A stretch of 64,000 bases of DNA, from the NCBI GenBank assembly GCA_025677835.1, contig JAIXMR010000051.1, positions 1 to 64,000 on the forward strand, written 5' to 3'. Below the pieces are notes generated by a model that saw only the letters and a program-made list of their open reading frames with translations, was not told the origin of the DNA and searched no databases. Source of the stretch: Sporodiniella umbellata. Taxonomy: Eukaryota > Mucoromycota > Mucoromycetes > Mucorales > Rhizopodaceae. The position numbers and the translations under genes are program-made. The number at the start of each line of letters is the position of its first letter. The first letter of the stretch is position 1. Positions 10,472-22,800 of this stretch are shown here, in pieces.

Positions 10472-12702
10472 ATGACAGAACAAAAGTTTGACAGGGCCGC
10501 GCTTGAGGTGAGGGAGAGACAGAATTAGAAAACACGACTAAAAAAAGACAATTAGCAATTGGTGACAAAACGATTCTTTTATGCACCCTCTTTTCAAATC
10601 TACGGAGGTAAAACTCTATACATATACTTATCGATATATGTATGCGTTAGGCATCGTATACTTATACGCCTTTTATTCTTTTTTTTTTTTTTAAAAAAAA
10701 AAAACCAGGTGTTGCTGGTCTTTACGATTATGGACCTTCTGGATCTGCTTTAATGAATAACATCATTTCTATCTGGCGTAACCATTTCGTATTGGAAGAA
10801 GAGATGCTTGAAGTCGATACGAGTATTATGACTACTCATGAAGTTCTGAAAACCTCAGGCCATGTCGATAAATTTGCTGATTTTATGTGCAAGGACTTGA
10901 AGAACGGTGAGATCTTTAGAGCCGATCACGTAGTAGAAGCTGTTTTGGAAGCGCGTCTTCAGGGTGACAAAGAGGCTAAAGCTGCCAAAGCTGGTAAGAC
11001 TGCAGAAACTATTGCAGCTGAGGCTGCTGCCGATGCTTCCGCCAAAGCTGATAAGAAGAAAAAGAAGAAGAAGGGTGTTGTTGTTGCAGTCGAATTGGCA
11101 GATGATGTACGCCAATCTTACGAAGAAACCTTGGCTCAAATCGATAACTTTGGTGGTGAGGAATTGACAGCCATTATGAAAAAATTCGATATCCGTTCAC
11201 CTGAAACTGGTAACGAGCTCTCAGAACCTAAGGAATTCAACTTGATGTTTGAATCTTTAATTGGTCCCACCGGTCAATTGAAAGGGTAAGAAAGAAATGT
11301 CTGTGATCTTCCATCTTTTGATACTCATTTTTCCAAAAAAAAAAAAAAAAAAAAGTTTCTTGCGTCCCGAAACCGCTCAAGGTCAATTCCTTAACTTCAA
11401 AAAACTTTTGGAGTTCAACAACGATAAGATGCCTTTTGCTTCTGCTCAAGTAGGTCGCTCTTTCCGTAACGAAATCTCTCCACGTTCAGGTCTTTTGCGT
11501 GTTCGGTAAGCAAAAGGACTTTTGCAACACAGAATTTAATCGTCTTTAGTGAGTTCACCATGGCAGAAATTGAGCATTATGTAGATCCCGAAAACAAGAA
11601 TCATCCTAAATTTGTAGACTTTAAAGACACCAAGTTAACCATCTTGCCTAAGGACGTTCAGCTCAGCGGTAAGACCGAGACTGTTGAAATGACCATTGGG
11701 GATGCTGTTGCTCAAAAGATCGTGGATAACGAAACCTTGGGTTACTTCATGGCCCGTATCCATCTCTTCTTGACCAAAATTGGTATCAAGCCTGACTGTC
11801 TTCGTTTCCGTCAACATATGGATAACGAAATGGCTCACTACGCCTGTGATTGTTGGGATGCTGAAATCAAGACAAGCTATGTAAGTTTTTAGTTGATAAA
11901 GCATCACTTTTTTTAATGGAGATATTGATCGTTCATGTAGGGCTGGATTGAATGTGTTGGCTGTGCCGATCGTTCTGCTTATGATTTGACTGTCCACTCC
12001 AAGCGTACGGGTGAAAAGTTGGTGGTACGTGAACAACTGGCCGAACCCCGTACAGTGGAACTCTGGCAAGTGGAAATCAACAAAAAAACATTCGGTCCCA
12101 AGTTCAAAAAGGATGCTAAAGCTGTAGAAGAAGCACTTTTGGCTTTATCCGAAGAACAGTATGCCCAATTGGCTAAAGACTTAGAAGCTGGTGCTGGTTC
12201 TGTTGAAGTTGACGGACAAAAGCATGAAATTGGTGCTGAACATTTAACTGTCAAACGCGGTACTGTTACCGAACATGTACGTGAATACACACCTAATGTG
12301 ATTGAACCCTCCTTTGGTATCGGCCGTATCCTTTACTCTCTTCTCGAACACAGCTGGTGGGTTCGCGAAGATGACGAAGCTCGTAATGTACTTTCATTCC
12401 CTACTGTCGTTGCTCCTTTCAAATGCTGTTTGTTGCCTCTATCTGGTAACGCTGTTTTTGAACCTTTTGTTCGCAAGTTTTCTCGTGAACTTCGTCAAGC
12501 TGGTGTCTCTATCCGTACAGATGACTCCAAGGCTTCTATCGGTCGTAGATATTCCCGTAACGATGAACTCGGTATTCCTTATGCTATCACTATCGATTTC
12601 GAGACAGTAGATGACAACACAGTTACTCTCCGTGAACGCGACTCCACAAATCAAATCCGTGATACTTTCGAGAACATCTTGAAGATTCTCAAAGACGCTT
12701 AA
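10472..12702 (+). CDS. GRS1: Glycyl-tRNA synthetase
   Basis: Class II aminoacyl-tRNA synthetase that charges tRNA-Gly; the eukaryotic alpha2 form usually serves cytosol and mitochondria. Six exons were resolved: 10472-10507, 10556-10607, 10709-11285, 11356-11505, 11550-11880 and 11941-12702. They sum to 1908 nt, 635 residues, with every junction in phase. Recognisable blocks include [13 protein letters not shown] [67 protein letters not shown] and [10 protein letters not shown], and a C-terminal anticodon-binding domain ([18 protein letters not shown]). The segment around 11043-11080 is a Lys-rich insertion. Introns 2 and 3 end in long poly-A runs directly before the AG. A polyadenylation-like AATAAA overlaps the stop region. 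Confidence 0.97.
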
Positions 12703-14740
12703 ATAAAAACGCCTTCTTTCTTTTTTTTTATTTGTTTGCGATCATTGCGGAAATATGATTCTCTTTTCCAAACATAATCCAGCTTTCTTTCTTTTTTCAT
12801 TTATTCTGTATCTCTAAAAGGAGCGTATACACACCAAAAAGCTGCGACGCATTCGTCTTTTAGAACACCTCCTTCAGCCATTGGTACCGTGATTTAGTCA
12901 GCTTTCACCATATTGAAAAAGAAAAAATCTGCCTCGAATAAAAAAATTATAGGCTTTCAAATCTAACATCGCATTGTTCAGTTTTACTAAATATTGATCA
13001 TCAGTTGGGCATAGTCACTCAAAAATTGATGTTCCTCATATGATGAGAGATACGCCTTGATGAACACTTTCAGAAGCGCACATTGACTACTACAAACGTT
13101 TCAACAGTTCAAAACAAAATGGTATTCGTAAGATAGATGAGGCAATACTACAGGTCTGTCTTTGATATAAATAATTGGTGACTCCACACAAGACCTGGAT
13201 CAACCACATCGCTATTTGTAAATGAGGAGTATATTTCAGTGTAGCTGACAAAAACACAGGTAATTATATTGGTATTTCCAAATATGTGACTCTTCTTACT
13301 TCCAAAAAGCGACCGATTCACCTGCTTAAAAATAATGACGATAATAATAATATAAAAAAGCATGAAGGCATTCACAGAAAAAAAATAGACAGTTTATAAA
13401 ACGCTATGCAATAAAGCATCTTTGATACTGAGTTCATACTATAGAAGCCAATTTGATTTTTAGTGCGATCGACAATCAAGGCACCAAAGAGATATTAAGA
13501 GTTGTGAACAAAGGTGTAACCAAGAAGAGCCATATCATAGCGCTCATTGACCGATATCTGGTTCACTAATATTTTATGCAACCAACTTAATGCATATGGC
13601 AAGTTTGTTGCAAGTAACAAGAGTTTTATCATTTTTACGATAAAACAAAACAAAAAGTTTGTTTTTAAGCAGCTTACAAAATTGAATTTTAACTATGATC
13701 ATACAAAGAGTCAAATACATAAATCATATGCACCCACCTCTAAAGAGATGTCCAAGTTGGTCCAAACCAGCAAGTTAAATACACACCGGCTACGACTAAA
13801 ATCAATAAAATGATACCATACCAAAAAAAAATAAGTTTAGATGCACTATTAAGTATATTAACAAATAAAGAGCGGCTTTGTTTGTCCATAAAATAAATCT
13901 TTTATTTATTTCTTTGACAAAACTACTTTAGACACTTTTGTATTGCTCGTGTCTCGTAAAGCTGTACTTAAATAGTATACAAGCTATAGCTTTCTTGAAT
14001 TTATTTTATTCGTTTCTATGACTGTTACAGGCTTTATGAGGTTTCTATGATGCTACCAATGTAAATTCAAAGTTTATGTAAACTGCTGAAAATGAACCAA
14101 ACCAAACCAAACCTATACCCACTCGTTAATTAGACAAGAAAACAATGATCTTCCAATTCATATGTTCTAAAAACCTCAGCTCGTAAGTATTTTCTTTTTT
14201 TTTGTTCGTAGTCTAGTATTTTTAACTTGAACATGGAGAGTGCGGATTTTTGAAAAGCCTGAAAAAGTATGAGAGTTTATGATCAGTTTATTGATAACCA
14301 ATTTTAAGCAAAGAGAAACAAAATGATCCTTTCCCTTTTTCCTACTACTTGTATGTGGGTGATCGCTTTTAAGCCATACTTCCTTTTACTATGCTTAAAA
14401 GCTATTCAGATATGTTTCTGAAAACTTGCTATAAATGTTTGTTACAAAGCTTGTATATCGATGTCTCATTTGCTTTAAATCCAGCTTGCGAAGCTAGAAG
14501 GGAGCGTCTCCGTATGCACGGTTGTCATGTAACTGCCATATAAAGTCACCTTCCGACAGCATATTAAGGCGGGACTTATTTTCGTCTCACACTCAAAGTC
14601 CGAATATTATTGATGAAGTCTGAGAATGGATTGACAGTGAGGACTATAATTTTCGGCTGCTTTACCTCTGAGGAAGGACTTTTAAATATTTCTATTTTTA
14701 GTGCTAAAAATAAGTATAAAAGTTTGTATTACTAGAAACA
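12703..14740. other. 2-kb intergenic, no gene seen
   Basis: It begins with the GlyRS 3' UTR (TAAATAAA at the stop, then T-rich). The rest is AT-rich with scattered short open frames, for example 13547-13813 on the plus strand, none with recognisable domains or splice partners. Decayed transposon DNA is possible but not shown. Confidence 0.55.
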
Positions 14741-15300
14741 TGGGATGAGTAGTAATCGTCGAACGGGGATTGAAATATTAATGCTACTTACTGGGTATAG
14801 ACTTATGCTATATTTAGTGCATTTTCAGATTTGTTCTTTTCTTCAGTAATCATATTTTGTAACTGTTGTTCTAGAGTATCTATCCTTTCTTTTTTCAAAT
14901 TCTCAAATGTATGTACAGTCTAAATGTACTTAATAAAGTCTACCGCAGTATTATTTCTTATGATACTGCATATCCTTATGTTTTTTATGAATCTATACTT
15001 GTTGCTAGCATATAATCTATAAGTGCTGTCGATAATGTCCGTAGTGTTTTCCTTCAAGGACCTTTCATATATATCAGCAAATAACTATATAGTTTGTCTA
15101 TTGTCTTTGTACATTCTTTGTCTATAGTCATTGCTTTCCAGTTTTTTGATGGTTTTTTTTCACTTTACATGTTATGTTTTACTTCTCTATCTTGATCAGA
15201 CTTGGTATACTCTTTTCTAGGTTTTGGTTTCTCTTTTGGTATTCCCTCAGCGTCGCATTCCATATCGCTACTTTCTAGTTGACAATACCCATTCATATCT
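14741..15300 (-). repeat. Dispersed repeat, copy A
   Basis: This segment is the reverse complement, at high identity, of about 19333-19886, and matches about 63426-64000 in the same orientation. Element orientation is defined by its short ORF, which runs on the minus strand here. Beyond the ORF stop, a decayed coiled-coil-like reading frame (ERIDTLEQQLQNMITEEKN) suggests a formerly longer product. The left edge near 14741 is shared with copy B (GAGTAGTAATCG at both outer ends). Confidence 0.88.
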
Positions 15301-15563
15301 ATATTGTCTATGAATACAGGTGATTCTAGTGACAAAATTGGTTGTGGTTGTGGCGTTTGTAATGTATTTACATTATTTTCCGCTCTGTTTTCTATTCGTT
15401 GAACAACATCTTGTAAGATCGTCTTTTTCTTCTGGGTTCTTTGGAAATACTCAGTTGAAATATTATTTAGACTATCCAAGTCTTTAATATCGTGCTCTTT
15501 CATGATACACTCTAATTTAATGAGTCCAGGAAGATAAATTTCACAGTTTTTGCACGAATTCAT
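15165..15563 (-). CDS. Repeat-associated ORF, 132 residues, unrecognised
   Basis: The ORF starts MNSCKNCEIYLPGLIKLE and ends in a charged block (EGIPKEKPKPRKEYTKSD, then QDREVKHNM and TAA). The last 40 or so residues recur in repeat copies B and C with the same stop, so they belong to the repeated unit; the N-terminal part is seen only here. The acidic stretch followed by basic residues and YTKSDQD resembles leaders in front of the helix-turn-helix of some Mucorales transposases, but no such domain follows. Read as the surviving N-terminal part of a mobile-element protein, or a small element protein of unknown role. The upstream pair of Cys (CKNC) is noted without a functional claim. Confidence 0.5.
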   Translation of the reverse strand: MNSCKNCEIYLPGLIKLECIMKEHDIKDLDSLNNISTEYFQRTQKKKTILQDVVQRIENRAENNVNTLQTPQPQPILSLESPVFIDNIDMNGYCQLESSDMECDAEGIPKEKPKPRKEYTKSDQDREVKHNM

Positions 15564-17276
15564 TTAATAAACATATTTTATATCTAACGGTTTTTAACTT
15601 TTTAGCTATAGTACAAAATTATATAAACTCTAAAAGAGGATAATTTGTATAACAGTATTAAAACTCCATTTATCCAGGAAATACCACCCAAAAAAGTACC
15701 TTTCATGAACAAAGATAAACATTTTATACTTGGTCACAATACAATCTGACCAATAGGAGATAATGAAAGATATTAAAATAGTTCCAAATCGACAAAAAAA
15801 ATCCAAACTCTGTAGGCAAAAAAGAAAATTGTAGTGTATATATACCAACCGTTGTAGTATATTGAATGTGGCCTGAGCTTTTTAGTATTTTCTAGTCAGT
15901 GGAATTTCCAATAAATAATGTACTTTTTAGACTTGCTGTGTTTATATATGTTTCTTTGTCTTTCATGTTGCATGTTAAAACAATGAACAAAAAACCAAAC
16001 GACGCAAACGTAAAATACAATGCAGAAGTAAGATATAGAAAAAAAAGGCCGTAACTAATCGCTTCACGCTGAAAACTACCAGTAAATTAGAGTTAGCCTA
16101 CCTATCCACAAGTGCTTCCATGTAAGACTGTGAAATACTGTTGTGGTTTGAATATCGCTAACTATAAAAGTACACTCGTTTGCTGGCTTTTATTTCCCCT
16201 TTTTTTTTTTTTTAAAAAAAATACGACTTTATTACTTCTAGCGCTTTTTTTACCCTATAGAGCTTTAGTTGTAGAGTATCGCTTATTTTGGGATGTTTGA
16301 TACACGTCAATGCAAATATTCTACTTTAATGCATTACCGAAGATATATAAAAAAAACATTTGGTTTCATTTACAGTTGTCTCTCTTTTTCAGTCAAGACA
16401 GTAAAGACGTTTTTTCAAAGGTACAAAAGGCTCTCTTAAGCTATTTTTCGTTTCTGTATTAAATGGATCTAGAAAGCCCATTGTTTTTTCTGAGAAAAGG
16501 AAAGGGTAAGCTTAGAAAATAATTTAAGAATTTTAAGTCATTATATGTTTGTGATTAAAAACTAATCCACCAACTAGAGAACTACGAGAATTATGTTAGT
16601 ATACAAGCGCATCCAAGCTACAGACTGCGTGCCACTGAGTTGGTTTTTTTCTGAGTATAGTTATCGCTCCTAATATCTTATATACCCTCTTTTAGTCAGA
16701 CAATGTACCAGACAAGCATGCGCAATACTGTATAATACTAAAAATCTAACAAAAGAAGCGTTGATTTATATGAAACCATATAAACAAGCCTGACCTGGAA
16801 GCCGACCTTACCACATACTTTCTTGAGTCATACAATATGTATAAAATTTTGAATATTTTGTAGTGCTTACAATAGCTTGATAGTACATAAAGCTACTCTA
16901 TGGTATTTAACAAGGTAAAATAAATTATATTCAAGAAGCGTTATGTGTACTTATGTGTATGTATGCGTAAAAAAAAAGAGCAGATGGTACAAAGGTGTCT
17001 TCTTTATCCACCCACTGATATGGGGGTTTTATTTAATGTACCTTATACTTCACTATAAAGAATCAGAAAACGCTAAAAATTCTTAATAAACCAATTTTTT
17101 TTCTATAATACATTAAAATGTATGCATATGTTTGAAAGCTTTAATCTGATACAATACAAGTTTATCGCAATAGCACATTGAAAGAAAGCACTTTTTAGCT
17201 AAAATAAAACCTTCGAATATAAATTACAAATGATAATGGGAACGTACATTATGTTTTTCTTTTGTCAACCTAAGAA
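15564..17276. other. Intergenic between repeat copy A and the first MpaB-type gene
   Basis: AT-rich; it holds a poly-T/poly-A junction (about 16198-16221) and one arm of a 33-bp direct repeat (16256-16288). TATAAAT at about 17217 lies some 55-60 nt before the ATG of the oxygenase gene and may be its TATA element. No other gene was seen. Confidence 0.55.
16256..16288 (+). repeat. 33-bp direct repeat, left arm
   Basis: Identical over 33 bases to 18653-18685. The shared core begins TATAGAGCTTTAGTTGTAGA. The two arms flank the first MpaB-type gene at a distance of about 2.4 kb. Confidence 0.9.
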
Positions 17277-18584
17277 ATGAACCATTTTTTAGGAATTCCT
17301 AGTAATGTATCAAAGCATTACCAGACCTTCATTCCAAACTTTCAGCTGCCCAAAGCCATCTATATCTACTTCTTATTTGGTTTGTTGATGATCTGTTATC
17401 TAGGCCTGGTTCGTCATTTACGATACAAAAACCTAAAGTACATTCGCGAAAAGTACCCCGACCCTGATCTGATCCTCAAAGACTCAAAAGCCGCTGCAGA
17501 AGTAATGTCTATAACAGCCTCCAAGGAGTTTGTAAGTGCAAAGTAGAAAAAAAAAAAAAAAAAGTGAAGTAACTAACAGTTTTTTAGTTGCAATGACTTT
17601 TTCATCAGAAATTGGTTTACTCAAGACGTTTACTACCCCTGGAGATTCGAAAATGTTGGTAGCCACTAAACAGTTTAGTAAAGAAACAAAACGTCGTTTT
17701 GAAGATACGTTTGTTATAACAACTGAGATTTTTGATACTCCTGCAAGAATTGGAAAACAGCTACAAGAGAACCCACAAACACCTCAAAAAGATATAGATC
17801 GACAATGGCAAAGATGGGACGAAGCTATTGAGCAAATGAATTTAATTCACTCGTTTTACAATATCAAGAACATCAACTACAAGCATACTCTAGCTGTATT
17901 AACAACTGAGCCTATACTGTGGGTCAACAAGTATGAATGGAGAGAGCTTGACATTAGAGAAATAAATGTATGTATATATACACATATCTATTTTTTTTTG
18001 GAGTTTGGTATTAACATCAACTATGTACTAGGCTTTATATCGATTTTGGTACGATATCGCGGAGAGAATGAATATAAAAGAAATCCCATCCAGTTACGAA
18101 AAACTACTTGAATGTAGAGAAGTAAGTAAATCAAGCTGTAGAATGCAGACACTGAATTTAGCCGTAGGACTATATAAACAACAACATCCGTTATTGCGAT
18201 GACAACAAGATCCTTTTGAAGTCAATGATACAAATGTTTGTCGATTTGATACCTTTTTCAGACAAATTTCTTGGTCTTATTTTTCACATCGTCCCCTCTT
18301 TTATGCACCCAAAAGAAGCAATAGCTTTAGGTCTTCCTCAAGAGAACAAATATATCTCGGGCATTATTTATTTACTGTTTCGCTTACGTGCATTGTTTGT
18401 TCGTCACTTTATGCTTCCCAGAAACTCTTTTTTAACTCGGACGCCTTTTTACCCTAACCCAGAGGGAAAATACGTTCCAAATTATTTTATGTGCAATAAT
18501 TTCTTATACAAGAATGGCTACAGTATTTCTGAAGTCGGCCCAGAGAAGATCGTGCAAAAATCACGTGGATGTCCGTTTGGCTAA
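17277..18584 (+). CDS. MpaB-type (DUF2236) ER-bound oxygenase, paralog 1
   Basis: The family includes MpaB, the ER-bound oxygenase of mycophenolic acid biosynthesis that cleaves a prenyl chain, and bacterial latex-clearing proteins. Four exons (17277-17535, 17588-17967, 18032-18121, 18168-18584) give 381 residues. A single membrane helix (about residues 24-45) precedes the conserved VRHLRYKNLKYI segment. Family marks follow: KYEWRELDIREIN, MNIKEIPSSYEKLLE, YVPNYFMCNN and the C-terminal GYSISEVGPEKI with a terminal CPFG. Intron 1 needs the weak donor GTGCAA at 17536; the better-looking GTAAGT at 17532 would cause a frameshift. No polyketide synthase or other biosynthetic gene is beside it, so its substrate is unknown. 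Confidence 0.88.
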
Positions 18585-18585
18585 A

Positions 18586-19311
18586 TGACTTTCATACCAA
18601 TCAGCTTTCAATAAAGACACAAATAAAGTAAAAGACTGGTTTTTTTTTATCTTATAGAGCTTTAGTTGTAGAGTATCGCTTATTTCAGGATGTGCATTAC
18701 ATAATATTTTAAACACATGTAGCTTATATATAGTTAAAGATAAAAAAAGATATTTAACTTTAAGAGCAAAACAACTGGTATGCTTTCCTTTTTGCATTAC
18801 CGTTTGAGGTTGAGCTATAACAATGAGTAGACTAAAAGACAACCAAAAACGAATATAAAAGTTCTAGGAAATTCTGTTAGTTGAAATCTTTTCACAGAGA
18901 CACGAAAGTGTATCGTCTTACTGTATTGGTAGTTACAAATGTCAACTATCGGTTGAACAGTCTATGGCTTTAACATATAAAACAAGTAACGCGAACCCCG
19001 GAATCATTTTGTTGACCAAACTGTGCTAGTTAGAAGTAGGTTCCTGATCACCCAATACTTACACAAAGATACAGTTTTCTTAGACATATAAATACTTGGG
19101 CATTTGCCATATAGTGATACTTGGGAAAGTTGTCGACTATCGAAAAACCTCTCTCAGTTATATAAAGTAACTGCCTAGAATTAAAATATAGCTGGTTTTG
19201 ACTCAGAATCTGAATTGTTTGTAAGTGAAAAAAAAATGTTGAAAAAAATCCCAGCTGCACTATGATAATGTTGATTGACCTTATGGGTTCTGTAACAATA
19301 GTCTGATAGAA
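18586..19311. other. Intergenic between MpaB-type gene 1 and repeat copy B
   Basis: The 3' UTR carries AATAAA-type signals at about 18610 and 18622. The right arm of the 33-bp direct repeat is at 18653-18685. No gene was seen in the rest. Confidence 0.6.
18653..18685 (+). repeat. 33-bp direct repeat, right arm
   Basis: Same 33 bases as 16256-16288. It starts about 68 nt after the stop codon of the first MpaB-type gene. Confidence 0.9.
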
Positions 19312-19886
19312 ATAACCATAGAAAACATAAATATGAATGGGTATTGTCAACTAGAAAGTAGCGATATGGAATGCGACGCTGAGGGAATACCAAAAGAGAA
19401 ACCAAAACCTAGAAAAGAGTATACCAAGTCTGATCAAGATAGAGAAGTAAAACATAACATGTAAAGTGAAAAAAAACCATCAAAAAACTGGAAAGCAATG
19501 ACTATAGACAAAGAATGTACAAAGACAATAGACAAACTATATAGTTATTTGCTGATATATATGAAAGGTCCTTGAAGGAAAACACTACGGACATTATCGA
19601 CAGCACTTATAGATTATATGCTAGCAACAAGTATAGATTCATAAAAAACATAAGGATATGCAGTATCATAAGAAATAATACTGTGGTAGACTTTATTAAG
19701 TACATTTAGACTGTACATACATTTGAGAATTTGAAAAAAGAAAGGATAGATACTCTAGAACAACAGTTACAAAATATGATTACTGAAGAAAAGAACAAAT
19801 CTGAAAATGCACTAAATATAGCATAAGTCTATACCCAGTAAGTAGCATTAATATTTCAATCCCCATTCGACGATTACTACTCACCC
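19312..19886 (+). repeat. Dispersed repeat, copy B (inverted relative to A)
   Basis: The 3' part of the repeat ORF reads on the plus strand from about 19337 (MNGYCQLESSDMECDAEG) to the shared TAA after QDREVKHNM. The remainder of the unit follows to about 19886. The internal edge (about 19318-19336) matches copy C better than copy A. With copy A it forms a pair of roughly 0.55-kb inverted arms about 4 kb apart. Confidence 0.88.
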
Positions 19887-22800
19887 ATCGGTTTTGCCCT
19901 ATCATATTTGGTTGTTTTTTTTCGGCAATTTGAGTGAATCTAAACTACGACTTTTCCGCTTTTCAAGCAGTATCCATATGTTTACACTCCGATTGACATA
20001 AACAGAAGACACACTCAGGCTTGTACTAAACTCCATAAGCCAACATGTACCTGAGTCAAACTATATAAACATTCTGAAGACAAATACAGTTTCTTGAAAA
20101 GCTCTAAAATTTCAGCATTCGCATTGCTTACTCTGATTTTTTTGTTTTACTGTTACTTTTTCTTTGTACGGTGAATACTGACTCGTCATTCAAGCATTTA
20201 GGTTGAGAATTTTCACAATAACTCATCGCTCTATGACTCTCAAATAAATATATGTGTAAATAAATCGTTTTATACTTAGTGATTTGAATTTTTCTGTTTT
20301 TATCGCTATCATGAAAGTTGTTTTGATCAAAGGAGGATTTACTGCCTTTAAGTGTCATCACTTTGATGGCTTTTCTACTCCTATTTCTGTAGTTCAATAT
20401 AATTAGAATTAAATCTACACTTTGCCGTGTCCTAAACCCTCAGCAAGCCTACGGTCTTTAAATCTTGACAACAAGTACTCGTTTCATTTTTAACTTCCAA
20501 ATAAAAGCTTCGGACGTTTTTTAATACACCTGTTACACTGAATCAGCCATGGATAAAAAAAAACTAGCTGCTGAAAAGAAGATCACATATTCGGTACAGT
20601 TTTTTTTTTTTAGTATTCATCCATAAAAAATACGTTGACTGATATTAATCACTCGAAATATTGGCATCTTGAGTGGAGAGTGACCTGAGTAAGTGCAGAA
20701 ACAATTTAGAGATTTGCATCAGTGTGTTCAGATTTTTTAGAGATTAAACGAGCTCTGATTTATAAATTTTGTATAAATACTAAACTAAAATATGATGCAG
20801 CAGCATCTTTATGAAAAAAAAAGCTAATAGTTATTTGAAAGGCCAATAAAAAGTTTAATTGATTTTCGTCGATAGCTTTTTTCTAAAATAATTCGAAGTG
20901 AGACAGGTCATATTAAAGGCTATACTTGTCAGTAGTGCTTTTAGAAATATTCACCACAAACTGTGCCCAAATACTGATTGATCTAATTTGATAATTGCTG
21001 TGTAAAATCTTTTTTTTTATGGCTTCAATATTTATACGCTGTAAAAGAACTTTTTTGTAAGAGTTAGATGGCATAGAGTGAGAATAGGCGATGGAGATTC
21101 CCTATTTTCTAATTAATTTTTAATTGAATAAGCAACTCGCTTAGGTTTTGGTAATCATACTAATTGCTGAGACGACATTTCAAACATCACCATTTTTAGA
21201 TAGAATCATTTGCTTAATTAAATAGAAATCATAGGTAATCTTAGGGAAGATTATATTTGTAATATTTGCATTCACACATATTGGTTTTTGCAAGAAAATT
21301 AAACAAATTGTGTACAATATTTCCAGGAAAAAATGTCGATTACTTATTCAATGCTTTAAATAAGACGCAATAGGAAGATGTACGAGGAACTAAAAATCTT
21401 GTAAATGGACATTTGGACTAAAAGTATGTTTATTTTCACGATACCCTTACTTCATATTGTAGCTTTTGAGCAATTAAAAATTCAGGTTGTATAGGTCTCG
21501 GTTTTGATGTCTTTTGGAGATGAGGCGAAGGCTTTTAGTGCTTACATACTGTATTCGTAGGCTGACATACAGCCAAAAGGGTATGAATCAACACTTCAAC
21601 TCATAAAAACTGACAATACTTCGGACTAAGATAATGGTCAGAAAAACTGAAAATCAATTCCATCGAACTTTACAATAGAATGTAATGTATATCTCTATAA
21701 CAGAATCCTGAATGAATTCAAGAAAACTCTCTAAAATAAATTGGATAGAAGTTGCTTAAAAACCCTGTTAGATTTTCAGCTCTCTTGAATTAGATATGCT
21801 AAGATCCTATGTAGCTGAGGGCTTTTTTATGGTCTATGGCCAAATAATAGTTATAGATGAAAGTAAGAATTAGTAATTTTCTAGATCATTTTGTCTGTAG
21901 ACATTGTTATAAGACAAGAGCATTGGAGTTTTGGGAGCATATAGCGTGATAATTAAGTATTTTCATGCTGTTAAATATAAGTCGGCGGTCAGGTTTATTT
22001 GCTCTTTTAATACATCTTTGGTACAGTATGAGTAGAACTTTGGTAAGTCTAGCTGGGCTTTAAGCTATTTTTTTTTTTTTTGGCAGAATAAGCTTTCGGA
22101 GCTGTAACTAAGAATGATGAGCAACCATCAACATAGTATGACAGACACTAAAATAACACCCCAGATTTTGTTTGTAACATTTGACTATCATTAATTGCCA
22201 GAAATGTTGTAGCGCTTCAGACAGCATAGAGTCTCGATTGATTTTTTAGCTAAAGCTAGTGTATGTATACTTGGTGAAAAAGCTTTTCATTTAATGCTTA
22301 GAATGGATGCTCAAGTGACTGTCGTTGTACATCACTAAATCTAGAAAGTAATGCATTTACTTTTATGAAATAGAAGTAACTTCATATTTGATTCCAATGA
22401 CAGTCAGAGCTATAGATAAATAGTATATTAGTCACATCAATCTATAATGTCTAGCTTTGAATTTTTAGATCACTGTTTTTGACTTGGTTGCTAGTGCTGT
22501 TTAACGTTTGAAAGCTGCCCTTTTAAAATTCATCGTTGGTATTGCGAGAGAGGCCACCAATAGCACTAAAACAAGCGAGGATTTTTTTTTTCTTTTGAAG
22601 TCGTCCTAACATTAAATATATTGATATAGTTCTTCTCAGCCCTTATATCATTTTTATTATAAAATGCACCTCTTTTCTTTCCATTATCACGCTTTATCTA
22701 TTTTTTTCTAATAAATAATGAACGTCAACTGAACTATATTTCAGCAAACCAGTTAGAGCATGTAATTATTCTCACTAACCAGAATTTTTAAATAGGCTTA

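Noticed and set aside
20128..20397. 89-residue minus-strand frame
   Set aside because: Low-complexity Asn/Lys/Ser composition, no splice sites or recognisable motif.
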